From Anaerosolibacter sp. (GTDB lineage: Bacteria; Bacillota; Clostridia; Peptostreptococcales; Thermotaleaceae), in assembly GCF_029240175.1 (NCBI RefSeq), contig NZ_JARBTM010000011.1:62001-126000 (forward strand): a stretch of DNA of 64,000 bases, in the 5' to 3' direction. The first letter of the stretch is position 1. Every line of letters starts with the position of its first letter. The position numbers and the translations under genes were made by a program. Under the pieces are notes generated by a model. It saw only the letters and a list, made by a program, of their open reading frames with translations. It made no database searches and was not told where the DNA came from. Below are positions 1 to 9,438 of this stretch, one piece after another.

Positions 1-2
1 TT

Positions 3-572
3 TGGAATCAGCATATTGGGGATAATAGAAAGAGGTTAGATAAGCTTGCGGGAATTATTTCTGGAAATACAACACAAGACCATCGTAATGTCCAAGTTAT
101 TGTTGAAATAATAGAGTTATTGAAAGAGAAAAAACCGTTTCAAGAAAAAATCTTTGAAATACTAGGACGTTTGATAGAAATTATTGAAGCAAAGCAGGGA
201 ACTCTTATAAGACTTGATAGAGGTCGAATATTGGAGATGTATAGTAGGGAAAGATATAAGGAATATTGGGTTAGCGAAGTGAAGATGAATGAAAAAATCA
301 TAAATAATATTTTAGAAAAAAAGATTGGTGATTACTTTATTGATTGGGAAAGTATTCATGAGATAGATTCTTTAACTGGCACACCAGATTGGCAATCACT
401 CATCGTATTACCCATCATCTATCAAAATGAAGTCCATGGCATTTTACAATTAAGCGTGCCTATTCGGGAAAAAGAATTTGATTTTAATCATTTTAATTTT
501 GTGAACTCCATTGGCGGCGTTATTGGTGCAATGCTGCAGGTAGGCAGTGATGAAACAGAAAAAGTCAAATAA
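3..572 (+). CDS. GAF-domain protein, 5' end outside window
   Basis: The reading frame is open from base 3, so the gene begins upstream of the window; the TTG at 120 in the ORF track is probably internal. The visible part is an N-terminal helical stretch followed by a GAF-like sensor fold (about the last 130 residues) with the typical pattern of hydrophobic strands, including 'SLIVLPIIYQNEVHGILQLS'. GAF domains bind small molecules or serve as dimerisation and signalling modules. No output domain follows; the protein ends shortly after the GAF fold. It lies 30 bases upstream of a LacI-type regulator, so the two may be co-transcribed. Ligand and function are unknown. Confidence 0.7.
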   Translation, partial: WNQHIGDNRKRLDKLAGIISGNTTQDHRNVQVIVEIIELLKEKKPFQEKIFEILGRLIEIIEAKQGTLIRLDRGRILEMYSRERYKEYWVSEVKMNEKIINNILEKKIGDYFIDWESIHEIDSLTGTPDWQSLIVLPIIYQNEVHGILQLSVPIREKEFDFNHFNFVNSIGGVIGAMLQVGSDETEKVK

Positions 573-602
573 TATAAATTTTAGATTGTTGAGGTGATTA
601 CA

Positions 603-1622
603 ATGAGTGTGACAATTAAAGATGTTGCCCAGAGAGCAGGTGTTTCAATTTCAACGGTTTCAAGAGTAATTAATAACTCTAAACCTGTTAGCAATGAAAT
701 AAGACAACGTGTGTTACAGATTATTGAAGAAACGGGTTATACGCCAAATCCTGTAGCTAGAAGTCTTGTAATGAAGAAAAGTCAATTAATAGGTGTAATC
801 GTACCAGACATTTCAAATTTCTTTATTGGTGAAATATTGAATGGCATTGAAGAAATCGGAAAGATGTATACCTATGATATTCTTCTCTGTAACACTTATG
901 GTGATTTGGAACAAGAAATAAGATATTTAAAACTTTTACAAGGAAAACAAGTGGAAGGTATTGTCTTGATGACTTGGGATTTACAAGATAAACTGATTGA
1001 CTATCTTGCAGACTGCGAGATACCTGTTGTACTTATTAATCGAAATACAAGTAGGCTGAACATTCCATCAGTATCTATTGACAATTTCCAAGCATCATAT
1101 GATATGACGAACTATCTTATTGAAAATGGGCATAGGGAAATTGGATTGATTCGTAATAGGTTAGACAGCAATTCATTTTGTATGGATCAATATAATGGTT
1201 ATAAAAAAGCTCTTGAAGAAAAGGGGATATCAGTCAACGAGGATTTGGTGGAGTTTGGAAACTTTAAACTAGACAAAGCCTATGAGATTGTAAAGCGTTG
1301 GATTGATGCAGATATATTACCTACAGCTATTTTTGCAACCAGTGATACTATGGCGATTGGTGCAATAAATTGCCTGCTGGATCATGGTTTCCAAGTACCA
1401 AATGATGTTTCTGTAACAGGGTTCCATGATACGAAGATGGCTTCATTTTATAGGCCAACGCTTACCACCATCAGACAGCCTTTATATGATATGGGTGCAG
1501 TAGCCATAAGAATGATTATTAAAATAATCAATAAAATGGAAATCAATGAAAAAGTAGTTATTTTGCCCCATGAGTTAATTGAAAGAAAAAGTAGCGGCCC
1601 TGCGTATTTAATGGATAGATAA
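603..1622 (+). CDS. LacI/GalR-family transcriptional regulator (CcpA-like)
   Basis: DNA-binding repressor or activator of the LacI/GalR family. The first 60 residues carry the family helix-turn-helix and hinge ('TIKDVAQRAGVSISTVSRVI'); the rest is a periplasmic-binding-protein-like effector domain ('LIGVIVPDISNFFIGEIL', 'AIFATSDTMAIGA', 'VTGFHDTKMASFYRP'). The length of about 339 residues is normal. I chose ATG 603, preceded by GAGGTGAT at good spacing, over the upstream GTG 594 in the track. CcpA belongs to this family, and a consensus cre site occurs elsewhere in the window, but sequence alone does not show whether this is CcpA or a sugar-specific repressor. Confidence 0.88.
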   Translation: MSVTIKDVAQRAGVSISTVSRVINNSKPVSNEIRQRVLQIIEETGYTPNPVARSLVMKKSQLIGVIVPDISNFFIGEILNGIEEIGKMYTYDILLCNTYGDLEQEIRYLKLLQGKQVEGIVLMTWDLQDKLIDYLADCEIPVVLINRNTSRLNIPSVSIDNFQASYDMTNYLIENGHREIGLIRNRLDSNSFCMDQYNGYKKALEEKGISVNEDLVEFGNFKLDKAYEIVKRWIDADILPTAIFATSDTMAIGAINCLLDHGFQVPNDVSVTGFHDTKMASFYRPTLTTIRQPLYDMGAVAIRMIIKIINKMEINEKVVILPHELIERKSSGPAYLMDR

Positions 1623-1727
1623 TGATATCTAGTATATAGAAGTAAAATGGCATATATATCGTATAAATTCCTTCTACTGTACAAATAATAGTGATGTAAA
1701 GGTGTACATTAGGAGGTGCTTAATAAA

Positions 1728-1973
1728 ATGAAAAAAGTAGCAGTTGAAAGATCTTTGGGAAATGTTCGAAATTATTTACAAGAGCAAGGGTTTACAGTTA
1801 CAGATTTAGAACCAAATAATAAAAACTTTCAGAACTGTGATGCGATCGTTGTTTCAGGTCAAGATAGTAACTTCCTTGGCATGGAAGATGCTATGACAAA
1901 AGCTCCCGTTATCAATGCTGAGGGAATGACAGTTGAGGATATATATAAACAATTAAAGAGCAGACTGAGCTAA
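1728..1973 (+). CDS. UPF0180 (YkuS-like) small protein
   Basis: Short protein of 81 residues matching the UPF0180/YkuS family found in Bacillus and Clostridia. Family hallmarks are the start 'KKVAVERSLGNVRNYLQEQG' and a central 'CDAIVVSGQDSNFLGMED' segment. The biochemical role of the family is unknown. ATG 1728 sits 9 bases after a perfect AGGAGGTG; the track start at GTG 1716 lies inside that ribosome binding site and is rejected. The gene stands alone and is closed by a terminator directly after the stop. Confidence 0.8.
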   Translation: MKKVAVERSLGNVRNYLQEQGFTVTDLEPNNKNFQNCDAIVVSGQDSNFLGMEDAMTKAPVINAEGMTVEDIYKQLKSRLS

Positions 1974-1998
1974 AAAAACCTCCTTTGGAGGTTTTTTT
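1973..1998 (+). terminator. Intrinsic terminator after UPF0180 gene
   Basis: An 11-bp perfect stem (arm AAAAAACCTCC, loop TTT) is followed directly by a T-run. It begins at the stop codon. Confidence 0.9.
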
Positions 1999-1999
1999 A

Positions 2000-2062
2000 T
2001 AACACATAGGAAAATATGAACATTAAATAAATGTGATAACTTCATAATTTCCGTTATGTGTT
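2000..2062. repeat. Long imperfect inverted repeat in intergenic DNA
   Basis: Arms at 2000-2020 and 2041-2062 pair over about 20 bp (AACACATA with TATGTGTT, GGAAAATATGAA with TTCATAATTTCC) with a small bulge and one mismatch. The loop contains its own CATT/AATG hairpin. It lies between two terminator-like hairpins and contains no ORF. Function unknown. Confidence 0.6.
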
Positions 2063-2064
2063 TC

Positions 2065-2107
2065 AAAAAAGTCTTCCTTAAAAATCTTCCAATGGAAGAC
2101 TTTTTTA
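2065..2107 (+). terminator. Second terminator-like hairpin before ygiQ
   Basis: A 13-bp stem (arm AAAAAAGTCTTCC, 16-nt loop) ends in a T-run. It is not needed for the upstream gene, which already has a terminator at 1973-1998, so it may end a short transcript starting in between. Confidence 0.6.
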
Positions 2108-2198
2108 TAGCTGATATAGTGATGAATAATAAGTTTTGTAACCTATAAGAATCTTTGATACAATAAGGCTATTGAAAATATGAGAGTGAGTGAACAAT

Positions 2199-4124
2199 GT
2201 GGATAAACAAAGATTTTTACCAATTGATAGAGAAGACATGAACAGCAGGGGATGGTCACAACTGGACTTTATAATTATATCAGGAGATGCCTATGTTGAC
2301 CATCCAAGCTTTGGTACGGCAGTAATTGCACGTGTTTTAGAGGATGCAGGCTATAAGGTGGGAATTATTCCCCAGCCAGATTGGCGTAGTATAAAGGATT
2401 TTAAGAGCCTGGGAAAACCAAGATTAGCTTTTCTAGTGACATCAGGAAATATTGATTCAATGGTAAATCACTATACGGTGAGTAAACGCAGGAGAGAAAA
2501 GGATTACTATTCACCTGGTGGAAAAATGGGATTACGACCAGACCGAGCGACCATTGTCTACTGTAACATGGTCAAGCAAGCCTATAAAGGTATTCCCATA
2601 ATCATTGGAGGCATAGAAGCAAGCTTAAGAAGGTTTGCCCACTACGATTACTGGAATGACAAGGTACGAAGATCTATACTATTTGATAGTGAGGCTGATT
2701 TACTAGTATTTGGAATGGGAGAGCGACAGATTCTTGAGATTGCAGATAATCTTAATAGCGGTTTTGACATAAAGTATATGCATCATATTCCAGGGACATC
2801 ATATAAAGTAGATACTCTAGATAATATCTATGGATATATTGAAATTCCATCTTTCGAAGAAGTATCAGAAGATAAAACGGCATATGCTCGAGCTTTTAAG
2901 GTACAATATGAAGAACAAGATCCTATTAGAGGGAAGGTGATGATACAGAAGCATAATGAACAATTTATTGTCCAGAATCCTCCCGCTATGTCTCTGTCAA
3001 GAGTCGAGTTGGATCGAATTTATAACTTACCCTATGCTCGAGATTATCACCCAATTTACGAAAAAGATGGGGGGATTCCTGCTATAGAAGAAGTGAAATA
3101 TAGCATTATTAGTTCTAGAGGATGTTTTGGAAGCTGCTCGTTCTGTGCCTTAACCTTTCATCAAGGAAGAACCATTCAAAGCAGAAGTCATGAATCTATT
3201 CTAGAAGAGGCAAAAAAAATAACATCAGATAAAGATTTTAAAGGATACATACACGACGTGGGTGGCCCAACAGCTAATTTTAGGCAGGTTGCCTGTGAGA
3301 AACAGTTGAAAGAAGGAACGTGCAAAAACAAACAGTGCCTTTTTCCTAATCCCTGTAAAAATCTTAATGTAGATCATGATGAATATCTTCAACTATTGCG
3401 TAAACTGAGAAAAGTTGAAGGTGTAAAAAAGGTATTTGTTCGATCAGGCCTTCGATATGATTATATCGTAGCTGACAAGAGTGATAACTTTTTGAAGGAA
3501 CTATGTGAGCACCATGTCAGCGGCCAACTCAAAGTAGCACCTGAACACATATCCTCTAAGGTACTGGACCTCATGGGTAAACCTAGAAGAGATGTTTATG
3601 AGAAGTTTGTAAGTAAATACTACAAACTTAACGAAAAGTTAGGAAAAAATCAATTTTTGGTACCCTATCTAATGTCGAGTCATCCAGGTAGTGATCTTCA
3701 TGCAGCAATTGAAATGGCGGAATATTTAAGAGACATTAGATATAGCCCTGAGCAAGTTCAAGATTTTTATCCTACGCCAGGTACTTTGTCAACTTGCATG
3801 TATTATACTGGTCTCGATCCAAGAAATATGAAATCGGTGTATGTTCCAAAGGATCGTATGGAGAAATCTATGCAAAGGGCATTGCTTCAATATAGAAATC
3901 CTAAAAACTATAATTTAGTCCGAGATGCGTTGCTGTTAGCTGGCAGAGAGGACCTAATTGGATATGGACCGAAAGCATTGATTAAACCCAAAGAGGGTGA
4001 GAAAGACAGGCCATATAAAAAAAGAAAAACAAATGTGCGTGAAACAAAAGGGAACAGAGTGGAGCGAAAAGATACTAGCAAGAATTCTATAAAAAAGAGC
4101 AAAAGAACGAAGCGATCAAAATAA
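2199..4124 (+). CDS. YgiQ-family radical SAM protein
   Basis: Large radical S-adenosylmethionine enzyme of the YgiQ family (UPF0313). The iron-sulfur motif CxxxCxxC is seen as '[11 protein letters not shown]', with the family N-terminus '[19 protein letters not shown]' and a C-terminal '[20 protein letters not shown]' segment. Members have about 600 residues; this one has a further lysine/arginine-rich tail of about 50 residues that may bind nucleic acid (inference). The substrate of the family is not established. GTG 2199 fits the GTGAG at 2186-2190 better than the track's GTG 2190. It is a single-gene unit. Confidence 0.9.
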   Translation: MDKQRFLPIDREDMNSRGWSQLDFIIISGDAYVDHPSFGTAVIARVLEDAGYKVGIIPQPDWRSIKDFKSLGKPRLAFLVTSGNIDSMVNHYTVSKRRREKDYYSPGGKMGLRPDRATIVYCNMVKQAYKGIPIIIGGIEASLRRFAHYDYWNDKVRRSILFDSEADLLVFGMGERQILEIADNLNSGFDIKYMHHIPGTSYKVDTLDNIYGYIEIPSFEEVSEDKTAYARAFKVQYEEQDPIRGKVMIQKHNEQFIVQNPPAMSLSRVELDRIYNLPYARDYHPIYEKDGGIPAIEEVKYSIISSRGCFGSCSFCALTFHQGRTIQSRSHESILEEAKKITSDKDFKGYIHDVGGPTANFRQVACEKQLKEGTCKNKQCLFPNPCKNLNVDHDEYLQLLRKLRKVEGVKKVFVRSGLRYDYIVADKSDNFLKELCEHHVSGQLKVAPEHISSKVLDLMGKPRRDVYEKFVSKYYKLNEKLGKNQFLVPYLMSSHPGSDLHAAIEMAEYLRDIRYSPEQVQDFYPTPGTLSTCMYYTGLDPRNMKSVYVPKDRMEKSMQRALLQYRNPKNYNLVRDALLLAGREDLIGYGPKALIKPKEGEKDRPYKKRKTNVRETKGNRVERKDTSKNSIKKSKRTKRSK

Positions 4125-4149
4125 AGAAGGGAAACCTTCTTTATTTTGA
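4116..4149 (+). terminator. Terminator overlapping the ygiQ-like stop codon
   Basis: A perfect 15-bp stem with a GAAA loop (arm TCAAAATAAAGAAGG). The stop codon lies inside the 5' arm. The U tract is provided by the A/T-rich end of the stem. Confidence 0.75.
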
Positions 4150-4320
4150 TGTTTGCGTGATTCAAGTGATTCAGCACTTTATCAAAGTGAATTTATAAAT
4201 TGCTAAAATATTTTGAAGGGTTAAAAAAATTTTGTAAAACAAGAAGGTAAAAGGTAAAATAAAAAGAATATTTATTGTATAATATAAACATGTAGATTAT
4301 ATAAAAAGGAGCGTTGCACC

Positions 4321-5847
4321 ATGAACAAAATTTATATCGATGGTAATAGCTTGACGATTGAAGACGTCATTAAGGTTGCAAGAAATGGATATGAAGTTGA
4401 GATTACAGAGGAATCTTCAGAAAGGGTAAAAAAATCAAGGGCAGTCGTAGATGATTTCATTGAAAAAGGGAAAGTAGTCTACGGTATAACCACAGGCTTT
4501 GGAAAATTTAGCGATGTGGTGATTACAGGAGATGAAACAAGGGATTTACAGAGAAATCTTATCATTAGCCATGCTTGTGGAGTAGGAAACCCTTTTCCAG
4601 AGGAAGTTGTCCGAGCTATTATGCTCTTAAGAGCCAATGCTTTATCAAAAGGATTTTCAGGTATACGATTAAGTACTTTAAATACGCTAATTGAAATGTT
4701 GAACAAAGGTGTGCACCCTGTAGTACCCGAAAAAGGGTCACTTGGTGCCAGCGGTGACCTAGCACCTTTATCCCATATGGTGCTAGTGATGTTGGGAGAA
4801 GGGGAAGCTTTTTATAAAGGAAAGAGATTATCTGGTAAAGCAGCAATGGCAGAAGCAGGGATAGAACCTATTCATTTGACGTCCAAAGAAGGGTTAGCCC
4901 TAATCAACGGAACCCAAGTCATGACGGCGGTGGGTGTTCTCACAATCTATGATACAATCAAGTTGATGAAGCTGGCAGATATCAGTGCTTCTCTAACACT
5001 TGAAGCATTAAATGGAATAACCGATGCATTTGATCCTCGTGTTCATGCGGTAAGACCTCATCAAGGACAGCAGACCACAGCAAAGAATATTCTTACCTTA
5101 ACGCAAGGAAGCAAAGCAACAACAAAACAGGGTGAGATAAGAGTTCAAGATGCTTATACCTTGAGATGTATACCACAGATTCATGGGGCTAGCAGAGATG
5201 CAATTGATTATGTTGTAAATAAGATTAATATTGAAATCAATGCTGCAACAGATAATCCGCTTATTTTCGCCGATGATCAAACCGTTATTTCTGGAGGAAA
5301 CTTTCATGGTCAGCCCATGGCTTTAGCTTTTGATTTTTTAGGTATTGCCATCGCAGAACTAGCCAATGTTTCTGAAAGAAGAATAGAAAGACTTGTAAAT
5401 CCACAGTTGAGTGGATTACCAGCTTTCTTAACAGCAAAAGGAGGGCTTCATTCAGGTTTTATGATTGCTCAATATGCTGCTGCAGCTTTGGTATCTGAGA
5501 ACAAGGTTCTTGCCCATCCTGCCAGCGTAGATTCAATTCCATCATCAGCAAATCAAGAAGACCATGTGAGCATGGGTACTATTGCTGCACGAAAAGCAAG
5601 AGATATATTGTTTAATGCTACAAATGTGCTGGCGATTGAACTTATGGCTGCTGCTCAGGCTATTGATTTCAAAGAACCTGAGGCATTAGGGAATGGAACG
5701 AAGATTGCATATACAAAAATCAGGGAGCAGGTTGAGACGCTTCATGAGGATCGCATCATGTATTTAGATATAAATAAATGTGCAGACTTAATAGAAAGCC
5801 ATCAGATCGTTGATGCAGTAGAGAATACATTAGGCATATCATTGTAA
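4321..5847 (+). CDS. hutH: Histidine ammonia-lyase
   Basis: Deaminates L-histidine to trans-urocanate, the first step of histidine catabolism, using an MIO cofactor formed autocatalytically from Ala-Ser-Gly. The MIO tripeptide is visible in 'GSLGASGDLAPLSHM'; other family blocks are 'YGITTGFGKF', 'LINGTQVM' and 'PSSANQEDHVSMG'. The 508 residues match the family. ATG 4321 follows AAAAGGAGCG, and a TATAAT box lies at 4278-4283. No other hut genes flank it, so the rest of the pathway must lie elsewhere. Aromatic amino acid mutases and lyases share the fold, but the motif set best fits histidine. Confidence 0.93.
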   Translation: MNKIYIDGNSLTIEDVIKVARNGYEVEITEESSERVKKSRAVVDDFIEKGKVVYGITTGFGKFSDVVITGDETRDLQRNLIISHACGVGNPFPEEVVRAIMLLRANALSKGFSGIRLSTLNTLIEMLNKGVHPVVPEKGSLGASGDLAPLSHMVLVMLGEGEAFYKGKRLSGKAAMAEAGIEPIHLTSKEGLALINGTQVMTAVGVLTIYDTIKLMKLADISASLTLEALNGITDAFDPRVHAVRPHQGQQTTAKNILTLTQGSKATTKQGEIRVQDAYTLRCIPQIHGASRDAIDYVVNKINIEINAATDNPLIFADDQTVISGGNFHGQPMALAFDFLGIAIAELANVSERRIERLVNPQLSGLPAFLTAKGGLHSGFMIAQYAAAALVSENKVLAHPASVDSIPSSANQEDHVSMGTIAARKARDILFNATNVLAIELMAAAQAIDFKEPEALGNGTKIAYTKIREQVETLHEDRIMYLDINKCADLIESHQIVDAVENTLGISL

Positions 5848-5885
5848 TACGAAAGGGGCATACTTTGTGTGCCTCTTTCGTATTT
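5845..5885 (+). terminator. Terminator after hutH
   Basis: A 15-bp stem (arm AATACGAAAGGGGCA, one G-U pair) starts at the hutH stop and ends in a T-rich tail. Confidence 0.8.
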
Positions 5886-5997
5886 ATTCGTGTTCAGAAT
5901 ATTGTCTTTGGTACACAAATAGGCTTAACATTTGACGGATACGAGTTTTTTCTATATAATTTATTACTAGAGTAGATCATAATGAGGAGTGTAGGAA

Positions 5998-6168
5998 ATG
6001 GTAGGACAAGAGAAACTAGATAGAATTAATTATTTGGCGAAAAAATCTAAAGCTGAAGGCCTTACGGAGGCAGAAAAGACAGAACAAAAGAAGCTTCGAG
6101 AAGAATATTTACTTGCTTTCCGTGAAAGCTTCAGAAAGCAACTAGATAATATTGAAATTGTTGACTAG
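5998..6168 (+). CDS. DUF896 (YnzC/UPF0291-like) protein, 56 aa
   Basis: This short gene is below the ORF-track cutoff. It encodes 56 residues beginning MVGQEKLDRINYLAKKSK, with the DUF896 pattern 'GLTEAEKTEQKKLREEYLLAFR', a basic helical hairpin. Family members such as Bacillus YnzC are 50-80 residues, cytoplasmic and of unclear function; some are linked to the SOS response. A GAGGAG ribosome binding site lies 9 bases before the ATG and a strong terminator follows. Monocistronic. Confidence 0.85.
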   Translation: MVGQEKLDRINYLAKKSKAEGLTEAEKTEQKKLREEYLLAFRESFRKQLDNIEIVD

Positions 6169-6187
6169 TCAATCGTTAGGGATCGAA

Positions 6188-6222
6188 GGGAGAATAAATT
6201 TAAATTTATTCTCCTTTTTTTT
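6188..6222 (+). terminator. Terminator after DUF896 gene
   Basis: A 13-bp perfect stem (arm GGAGAATAAATTT, no spacer loop) followed by eight T. Confidence 0.9.
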
Positions 6223-6321
6223 GTATCTTGAAGAGGAAAAATATATAACATCTCGAATATATATATAAAGTTTGACAAAAAACTACAAGAATTACCATAG
6301 ATGAATAGAGGAGGGATAAAT

Positions 6322-6774
6322 ATGGCTGAAAGACAGTATGTTATATTTAAACTAGGTAACGAAGAGTATGGTGTTGATATTATGAATGTGAAGGAAATCA
6401 GCGAATACAAGCAAAGTGTCAAGGTACCAAACACGCCGAAGTTTGTTGACGGAATTATTAACCTTAGGGGTGACATCACGCCGATTATTAATCTAAAGAA
6501 GAGATTCAATTTAGATGAGGCATCCATTGATTCAGATACCAGAATTATTGTAATTAATATCAAAAATAGACAAGTAGGATTTGTCGTAGACGAAGCTTCT
6601 CAGGTACTTAGATTAAGTGAAGAGGATATTGAACCAGCACCAGAATTGGTTACGGGTGTAGATAAAAAATATATAATTGGCGTTGGTAAGTTAAAGGACC
6701 GAATTGTTTTACTATTAAATCTAGAAGAAGTGCTATCGGAGGATGAAAAAGAAAAAATTCAGAATATCCAATAA
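6322..6774 (+). CDS. cheW: Chemotaxis coupling protein CheW
   Basis: CheW links methyl-accepting chemotaxis receptors to the kinase CheA. The 150-residue protein is a single CheW domain: 'YVIFKLGNEEYGVDIMNVKEI', 'VPNTPKFVDGIINLRGDITPIINL' and 'GVGKLKDRIVLLLNLEEVL' are the characteristic blocks. ATG 6322 is preceded by GAGGAGGG; the upstream in-frame ATG 6301 in the track overlaps that site and is rejected. It is isolated from other chemotaxis genes here and could serve signalling other than motility. Confidence 0.93.
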   Translation: MAERQYVIFKLGNEEYGVDIMNVKEISEYKQSVKVPNTPKFVDGIINLRGDITPIINLKKRFNLDEASIDSDTRIIVINIKNRQVGFVVDEASQVLRLSEEDIEPAPELVTGVDKKYIIGVGKLKDRIVLLLNLEEVLSEDEKEKIQNIQ

Positions 6775-6947
6775 AACGAGTTCTAATGATGAAATAATTT
6801 GTCTTAGACAGATAAAACTGTAGGAAAAGACAAAATAAATGATGTTTATGTAGAGAAAAAAACGCATTTGACAACAGTAATAGCCAAATTTCATACCATT
6901 CATTGTGTATAATTAAATGCATGATACAATATATAGGGGGATGGAAT

Positions 6948-7430
6948 ATGAAAAAGGCATTGCTGTTTTTTTTAGCAAGTATTATTCTAAGTTTACACGT
7001 ACATAGCATCTTTGCAAGTGGACAAGCTGATCAAATTGTCTCAGATGAATTTCTTGATGAAAAACAAATAGTACAGCAGTTATTTCACGAAAGAGCAAAC
7101 CTATGGAACACCCTTTATGAAGTACCAAAGGATATAAGATATTATGAGACAGAGCTGCAACGATTTTCAATAGATCCTCTATATACCTTTGATCTTGAAT
7201 CTTTTCGTAATGCTATTGAATACCCTCATGATCTAGAGAAAGTGATTGCTGTGAATGTGCTTGATATAAATAAAGCTGAGTATGGAAATAGTGTTCTAAG
7301 AGTAGAAGCCGTTATCCTATGGCGAATGCAGGGATTAAATTCTAATTATGAACAAGAAATGAATTATGAGATTTTCCTTAGAAAAGAGGATGATATCTGG
7401 AAATTGAGTGATTATTCTATAAGCCAATGA
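6948..7430 (+). CDS. Secreted protein of unknown function
   Basis: I do not recognise a family. The protein of about 160 residues starts with a clear signal peptide (MKKALLFFLASIILSLHVHS, cleavage probably near Ala-Ser-Gly). The mature part is acidic, and its C-terminal half has the strand pattern of small NTF2/SnoaL-like or lipocalin-like folds ('NYEIFLRKEDDIWKLSDYSI'), which is only a resemblance. ATG 6948 has GGGGGATGG upstream; the track start at 6903 adds a non-signal extension and is rejected. TATAAT at 6908-6913 is a possible -10 box. A terminator follows, so it is monocistronic. Confidence 0.7.
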   Translation: MKKALLFFLASIILSLHVHSIFASGQADQIVSDEFLDEKQIVQQLFHERANLWNTLYEVPKDIRYYETELQRFSIDPLYTFDLESFRNAIEYPHDLEKVIAVNVLDINKAEYGNSVLRVEAVILWRMQGLNSNYEQEMNYEIFLRKEDDIWKLSDYSISQ

Positions 7431-7454
7431 GACTGTCGGTTGACAGTCTTTTTT
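7430..7454 (+). terminator. Terminator after secreted protein gene
   Basis: Stem AGACTGTC/GACAGTCT with loop GGTT, then a run of T. Confidence 0.88.
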
Positions 7455-7590
7455 CCTATTTAAAAGGTTAAATTTATAGATACAAAGTACTATTTTCATT
7501 ATTTGACAATTATGTCGAGAAGGATAATGACAGAGATATGAAGAAATAGAATCTATATGATTGATATGTAAAATTAGATGGGGTGCAAAT

Positions 7591-8763
7591 ATGAACAACA
7601 GATCACAAATGGATATAAAAAAAATTAATGAAATTGTAAAAAATACAATTGATGCTGTTGAAAAAGGGAAAAACGAAATATTTGAAATTGCAGAGCGAGC
7701 AAGAATCGAGTGCAAAAATATAGAATTATTGGTGGAAGAAATAAAGAAAAAGACAGCTATTGTCATTAAAGAGGTGGATCAGCTAGAACTACAGGAAAAG
7801 GATAGTCGAAAAAAGCTGGTCAGTGTTAGCAAAAACTTTTCACAATATAGTGAAACAGATATAAAATCGGCCTATGAGAATGCAAAGAATCTTCAAATAA
7901 AAATCACATTAAAAAGGCAAGAGGAAAGAGAGCTAATCCGTCAAAGAACTGATCTAGAGAAAAGGTTAAAGAACTCCTATGAAGTCGTAAAAAAAGCTGA
8001 AAACCTCGTTTCTCAGGTAGGCGTTGTCATGGGTTATCTCAGTGGAAATTTACAAGATGTGGTAGGTCAGCTAGAGGATATACAACAACGTCAAGTTATG
8101 GGAATTAAAGTGTTGAAGGCTCAAGAAGAAGAAAGACAACGGATTGCTAGGGACATCCATGATGGACCAGCTCAGTTAATGGCCAACTTAGTCATTAAAG
8201 CTGAAATTTGTGAAAAGCTAATTGATAGGGATGTTGATAAAGCTAAGTTTGAGTTAGGACAATTAAAGAGCATTGGCAGGGAATGTCTAAAGGATGTCAG
8301 AAAAATCATATATGATTTAAGACCCATGTCTTTAGATGATCTTGGATTGGTGCCTACTATTCAACGATTTATTTTAAATTTTGAAGAAGAAACCCATATA
8401 AATGTAAGCTTCTCCGTAATTGCTAAAAATGAGATAATAAATTCTACAGTACAGTTATCTTTATTTCGTATCATACAAGAAGCATTAAATAACGTTAGAA
8501 AACATGCCCAAGCTTCTACGGTAGTCATTAAGTTAGAAATAATCAATAAAACAATTAATATATTAATTTTTGATGATGGGATTGGGTTCAATGTGGAAAC
8601 GAAGATGAAATCATGTAAGGAGGAAAGTGGTTTTGGACTACTTGCCATGAGGGAACGGGCTGATTTGTTAAAAGGGAATATAGAAATAGATAGTAATTTA
8701 GGTACAGGTACACGCATCAAAATTTCAATTCCTGTAGGAGATGAGGAGGAAAGTTATGAATAA
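7591..8763 (+). CDS. degS: DegS-like sensor histidine kinase
   Basis: Cytoplasmic sensor kinase of the DegS/NarL-partner class. Residues 1-170 are predicted coiled coil without membrane segments, as in DegS. The HisKA_3 phosphoacceptor box is '[17 protein letters not shown]' and the C-terminus holds the HATPase_c domain ('VRKHAQAS', 'IFDDGIGFN', '[11 protein letters not shown]'). It should phosphorylate the response regulator encoded immediately downstream, whose start overlaps this stop by 8 bases. ATG 7591 (GGGGTG upstream) is preferred to TTG 7561. In Bacillus the DegS-DegU pair controls exoenzymes, motility and competence; targets here are unknown. Confidence 0.9.
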   Translation: MNNRSQMDIKKINEIVKNTIDAVEKGKNEIFEIAERARIECKNIELLVEEIKKKTAIVIKEVDQLELQEKDSRKKLVSVSKNFSQYSETDIKSAYENAKNLQIKITLKRQEERELIRQRTDLEKRLKNSYEVVKKAENLVSQVGVVMGYLSGNLQDVVGQLEDIQQRQVMGIKVLKAQEEERQRIARDIHDGPAQLMANLVIKAEICEKLIDRDVDKAKFELGQLKSIGRECLKDVRKIIYDLRPMSLDDLGLVPTIQRFILNFEEETHINVSFSVIAKNEIINSTVQLSLFRIIQEALNNVRKHAQASTVVIKLEIINKTINILIFDDGIGFNVETKMKSCKEESGFGLLAMRERADLLKGNIEIDSNLGTGTRIKISIPVGDEEESYE

Positions 8764-9415
8764 GGCAAAAATAAAGGTGCTGATTGCAGATGATCATTCA
8801 CTTATGAGACAAGGTCTGAGACAGATTTTAGAACTGGAAGAGGATATTGAAGTCGTTGATGTGGCTGTTGATGGAGAAGATGCCATTAAAAAATCCCAGT
8901 TGTTGAAACCCCACATAATTCTTATGGATATTAACATGCCCAAAATGAATGGGATCCAAGCACTAAGAAGACTTAAGGATATGGGTGTTGATGGCAAAGT
9001 TATTATGCTTACAATTCATGAAGACAAAGAGTATCTCTTTGAAACCATCAATATTGGTGCGTCTGGCTATGTATTAAAAGATGCAGAATCATCAAGTTTA
9101 ATCAAGGCTATACGCGATGTGCATGCTGGTGAATCATATATTCACCCATCCCTTGCAGCATCACTGGTGAAAGAATTTAATAAAAAGGGAAAGATGGATG
9201 AAGATGAGTTCAAAAAAGAGAGATTAACTAGACGAGAATATGAGGTTTTAAGTTTAATCGCGGAAGGAAAGAACAATAAGGAAATAGCAGACACACTATT
9301 TATCAGTGAGAAGACCGTAAAGAATCATGTTTCAAATATTTTTAAGAAAATCGATGTAAATGACCGTACACAAGCTGCTATTTATGCATATAAGCATAAT
9401 ATAAAGAAGATTTAG
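8756..9415 (+). CDS. degU: DegU-like response regulator (NarL/LuxR family)
   Basis: Two-domain response regulator. The receiver domain (about residues 5-120) has the acidic pocket 'IADDHS', phosphoacceptor Asp in '[12 protein letters not shown]' and the 'SGYVLKDA' lysine region. The C-terminal LuxR-type helix-turn-helix shows '[22 protein letters not shown]' and '[15 protein letters not shown]'. ATG 8756 overlaps the kinase stop and is preceded by GAGGAGGAAAG, indicating translational coupling. The pair forms a two-gene operon closed by a terminator. Confidence 0.92.
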   Translation: MNKAKIKVLIADDHSLMRQGLRQILELEEDIEVVDVAVDGEDAIKKSQLLKPHIILMDINMPKMNGIQALRRLKDMGVDGKVIMLTIHEDKEYLFETINIGASGYVLKDAESSSLIKAIRDVHAGESYIHPSLAASLVKEFNKKGKMDEDEFKKERLTRREYEVLSLIAEGKNNKEIADTLFISEKTVKNHVSNIFKKIDVNDRTQAAIYAYKHNIKKI

Positions 9416-9436
9416 GAGAAATCCTAAATCTTTTTG
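9408..9436 (+). terminator. Terminator after degU
   Basis: Stem AGATTTAGGA paired through a GAAA loop, followed by five T; overlaps the degU stop. Confidence 0.88.
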
Positions 9437-9438
9437 TT

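Noticed and set aside
3908-4177. Minus-strand ORF at the end of the ygiQ-like gene
   Set aside because: Shadow of the Lys/Arg-rich tail codons read backwards as Phe/Leu; no ribosome binding site.
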